This document shows positions 62,058 to 64,000 of a stretch of 64,000 bases of DNA, piece after piece. Both the position numbers and the translations under genes were made by a program. How positions within the stretch are numbered: position 1 is the first letter of the stretch; every line of letters starts with the position of its first letter. Source of the stretch: Actinomycetota bacterium (GTDB taxonomy: Bacteria > Actinomycetota > Nitriliruptoria > Nitriliruptorales > Nitriliruptoraceae). A model generated the notes under the pieces. The model made no database searches. It was not told the origin of the DNA and saw only the letters and a program-made list of their open reading frames with translations. Location: assembly GCA_019347575.1 (NCBI GenBank), contig JAHWKY010000017.1, positions 1-64,000 of the forward strand. Direction: 5' to 3'.

Positions 62058-63310
62058 GCGGCCTGGCCGCGAGGCGAGCGGCGCTCACCGCGCTCCGGGC
62101 GGTCGAGGACGATGGGGCGTACTCCAACCTCGTCGTGCCCGATGCCGTCGGCGTCCTCCCCGAGGTGCGCGACCGCGCCTTCGCCAGCCACCTCGCCTAC
62201 GACACGCTGCGGTGGCACGGGACGCTCGTGTGGGCGCTGGAGCTGGTCCTCGACCGGCCGCTCGACGCGGTGGAGGCGCCGCTGGCACGGGTTTTACGAC
62301 TCGGCGCGCTCCAGCTGCTCCGTTCCGCGGTGCCGGCACACGCGGCGATCTCGACGTCGGTCGACCTCGCCCGGACCGCCGTCCCTAGGAGCCGGTCGGA
62401 GGGGGCGGCACGGTTCGCCAACGGGGTCCTGCGAGCCCTGGCGCGGACCGAGCTGTCGTACCCCGACGATCCTGCGGAGCGGCTCGCGCTCGAGACCGCC
62501 CACCCGGTGTGGCAGATCGCGGAGGTCCGTGACCAGCTCGGGGACGAGGCGGAGTCGGCTCTCCACGCCGACAACGATCCGCCCGGTCTCACGCTCCGCG
62601 CTCTGGGCGACCGGGACGGGCTCGTCACCGAGCTCCAGGCCCAGGGCCACGAAGCCGATGCCGGCACCTGGGCTCCGGAAGCGATCCGGGTCCCGGGTGC
62701 CGACCCGCGCGCACTGGCCGCCGTGTCCGAAGGACGCGCCGTGCCCCAGGACGAGGCCTCGATGTTCGTCGTGCACTCGATGGGGGTACGTCCGGGGGAC
62801 CGCACGCTGGATCTGTGCGCGGGTCCGGGAGGCAAGAGCACACACCTCGCCCAGCTCGGCGCCGACGTCGTCTCGATCGAGCTGCACCCCCACCGTGCCG
62901 AGCTCATCCGTTCCCTGGCCGAGCGTCTCGGCGTGCGGGTCGACGTGGTCCTCGGCGACGCCCGCGACGTGGACGTGGGTGACGGCTACGACCAGGTGCT
63001 GGTAGACGCCCCCTGCACCGATCTGGGCACGGGACGTCGACGGCCCGAGGTGCGCTGGCGCCGTACCCCAACGGATGTCGCCGCGCTCTCCGAGCTGCAG
63101 CGCGAGCTGCTCCTCGCGGGAGCCTCACGGGTGGCGCCCGGTGGCCGGTTGACGTACTCGGTGTGCACGTGGACGGGCCCCGAGACCGATGGGGTCGTCG
63201 AGGTCATCGCCGACAGACCTGGCTGGACGCAGCGGTCACGCCGACAGCTGTGGCCACACCGAGACGCAACCGACGGGATGTTCGTCGCCTCCTTCCAGCG
63301 GGACGAGTGA
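62054..63310 (+). CDS. rsmB: 16S rRNA (cytosine-967-C5)-methyltransferase RsmB
   Basis: SAM-dependent rRNA methyltransferase, 418 residues. An N-terminal NusB-like RNA-binding domain (ALTALRAVEDDGAYSNLVVP, HAAISTSVDLARTAVP) precedes the Rossmann domain. DLCAGPGGKSTHLAQLGADV binds SAM, VDAPCTDLGTGRRRPEVRW and YSVCTW carry the two conserved Cys. It is coupled to fmt, as in most bacteria. Confidence 0.94.
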   Translation: MSGLAARRAALTALRAVEDDGAYSNLVVPDAVGVLPEVRDRAFASHLAYDTLRWHGTLVWALELVLDRPLDAVEAPLARVLRLGALQLLRSAVPAHAAISTSVDLARTAVPRSRSEGAARFANGVLRALARTELSYPDDPAERLALETAHPVWQIAEVRDQLGDEAESALHADNDPPGLTLRALGDRDGLVTELQAQGHEADAGTWAPEAIRVPGADPRALAAVSEGRAVPQDEASMFVVHSMGVRPGDRTLDLCAGPGGKSTHLAQLGADVVSIELHPHRAELIRSLAERLGVRVDVVLGDARDVDVGDGYDQVLVDAPCTDLGTGRRRPEVRWRRTPTDVAALSELQRELLLAGASRVAPGGRLTYSVCTWTGPETDGVVEVIADRPGWTQRSRRQLWPHRDATDGMFVASFQRDE

Positions 63311-63363
63311 GCGGTCGCGGAACCGCCGTTCGCTACCCTCTGCAGCAACACGGGAGCAGGTGC

Positions 63364-64000
63364 TTGGACGCGTCCTTCACGACCGATCTTCGGCTCGCGC
63401 CATCCATCCTCTCCGCCGACTTCGCCCGACTGGCCAGCGAGATCGAGGACGTCGCCGGGTCCTGCGACATGCTCCACGTCGACATCATGGATGGGCACTA
63501 CGTCCCCAACCTCACGATCGGCCCGGATGTCGTCCGCTCCCTGCGGGCGGTGACCGACCTGCCCTTCGACACCCACCTGATGATCACCGACCCACGCACC
63601 TTCGGCCCGCAGTTCGTGAAGGCTGGCTCGACCTCAATCACCTTCCATCCCACCGAGGACGACGACCCCCGCGGACTCATCCAGCTGCTGCACGACCAGG
63701 GCGCCGAGGTCGGCATCGCGATCCGGCCCAGCGAGCCGCTCGAACGGTTCACCGACCTCCTGGGCGACATCGACCTGCTCCTGTGCATGACGGTCGAGCC
63801 GGGTTTCGGGGGGCAGGCGTTCATGCCCGAGGTCCTACCGAAGATCGAACTCGCCCGTTCTCTCCGCGAGGAGCAGGGTCACCACTACCGCATCGAGGTA
63901 GACGGGGGGATCGATCCCGACACCGCGCCGCGCACCGTGTCGGCGGGGGCGGACACGCTCGTCGCTGGGTCTGCCATCTTCCGCAAGTCGGATCGCGCAG
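63364..64000 (+). CDS. rpe: Ribulose-phosphate 3-epimerase, truncated by the window end
   Basis: The first 212 residues are visible; the gene runs past the window edge. LAPSILSADFARLASEI, LHVDIMDGHYVPNLTIGPDV, FDTHLMI, TVEPGFGGQAFMPEVLPKI and IEVDGGI are the metal-binding and phosphate-binding motifs of this TIM-barrel enzyme of the pentose phosphate pathway. TTG 63364 is preceded by CGGGAGCAGG. A TACCCT at 63334-63339 may be its -10 box. Confidence 0.94.
   Translation, partial: MDASFTTDLRLAPSILSADFARLASEIEDVAGSCDMLHVDIMDGHYVPNLTIGPDVVRSLRAVTDLPFDTHLMITDPRTFGPQFVKAGSTSITFHPTEDDDPRGLIQLLHDQGAEVGIAIRPSEPLERFTDLLGDIDLLLCMTVEPGFGGQAFMPEVLPKIELARSLREEQGHHYRIEVDGGIDPDTAPRTVSAGADTLVAGSAIFRKSDRA

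Overview
This is a GC-rich, densely packed chromosome segment. Coding is almost entirely on the + strand, GTG/TTG starts are common, and 4-bp GTGA/ATGA stop-start overlaps are everywhere. mihF (the actinobacterial integration host factor), a PriA without ATPase motifs, an Rv0500A/BldC-like HTH protein and a mycobacterial-style PyrR leader point to an actinobacterium. A complete type IV pilus (T4P) locus without a secretin suggests a monoderm, pilus-bearing deep lineage such as Nitriliruptoria; that placement is inference. No rRNA, tRNA, CRISPR array or IS transposase was seen.

Layout. 1-2.9 kb: end of a YebC regulator, then ruvC-ruvA-ruvB. 2.9-6.9 kb: yajC, an HD phosphohydrolase carrying an in-frame 39-bp tandem repeat, secD, secF. 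6.9-13.7 kb: apt, bifunctional (p)ppGpp enzyme, metallo-beta-lactamase-fold hydrolase, hisS, aspS. 13.7-15.7 kb: the only minus-strand gene, a secreted subtilase, bounded by inverted copies of a 77-bp palindromic repeat. 15.8-22.8 kb: rarA, two small membrane proteins, alaS, ruvX, mltG, aroE.

23.0-38.5 kb is the accessory-looking core. A roadblock protein, a DUF4388 protein and a small Ras-like GTPase lead into pilB, a pilT carrying a PilB-type N-terminal domain, pilC, pilA and pilD. A second transcription unit, with its own promoter and operator-like palindrome, encodes an HTH protein, pilM, pilN, pilO and a PilP-like protein with a Thr-rich linker. Three minor prepilins follow. The likely logic is that the GTPase/roadblock/DUF4388 module controls pilus placement or motor choice, PilB/PilT extend and retract, PilC/M/N/O/P-like form the platform, PilD processes prepilins, and the large minor pilins prime or tip the fibre.

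38.6-44.0 kb: aroC-aroK-aroB-aroQ, an M24 peptidase, efp, nusB (with aroE upstream, five shikimate-pathway genes flank the pilus locus). 44.1-54.9 kb: pyr operon (pyrR, pyrB, pyrC, carA, a small unknown gene, carB, pyrK, pyrD, pyrF, pyrE) under a recognisable PyrR RNA element plus a short coupled leader ORF. 55.0-64.0 kb: mihF, gmk, rpoZ, coaBC, metK, priA, def, fmt, rsmB and a truncated rpe.

No gene-free stretch exceeds 300 bases. The longest gaps are 15525-15762 (repeats), 29792-30027 (pilA leader), 31328-31539 (pilM-operon promoter) and 22814-23018 (upstream of the roadblock gene; one hairpin found). Two dispersed hairpin-repeat families occur. One has arms that differ between loci in a complementary way.
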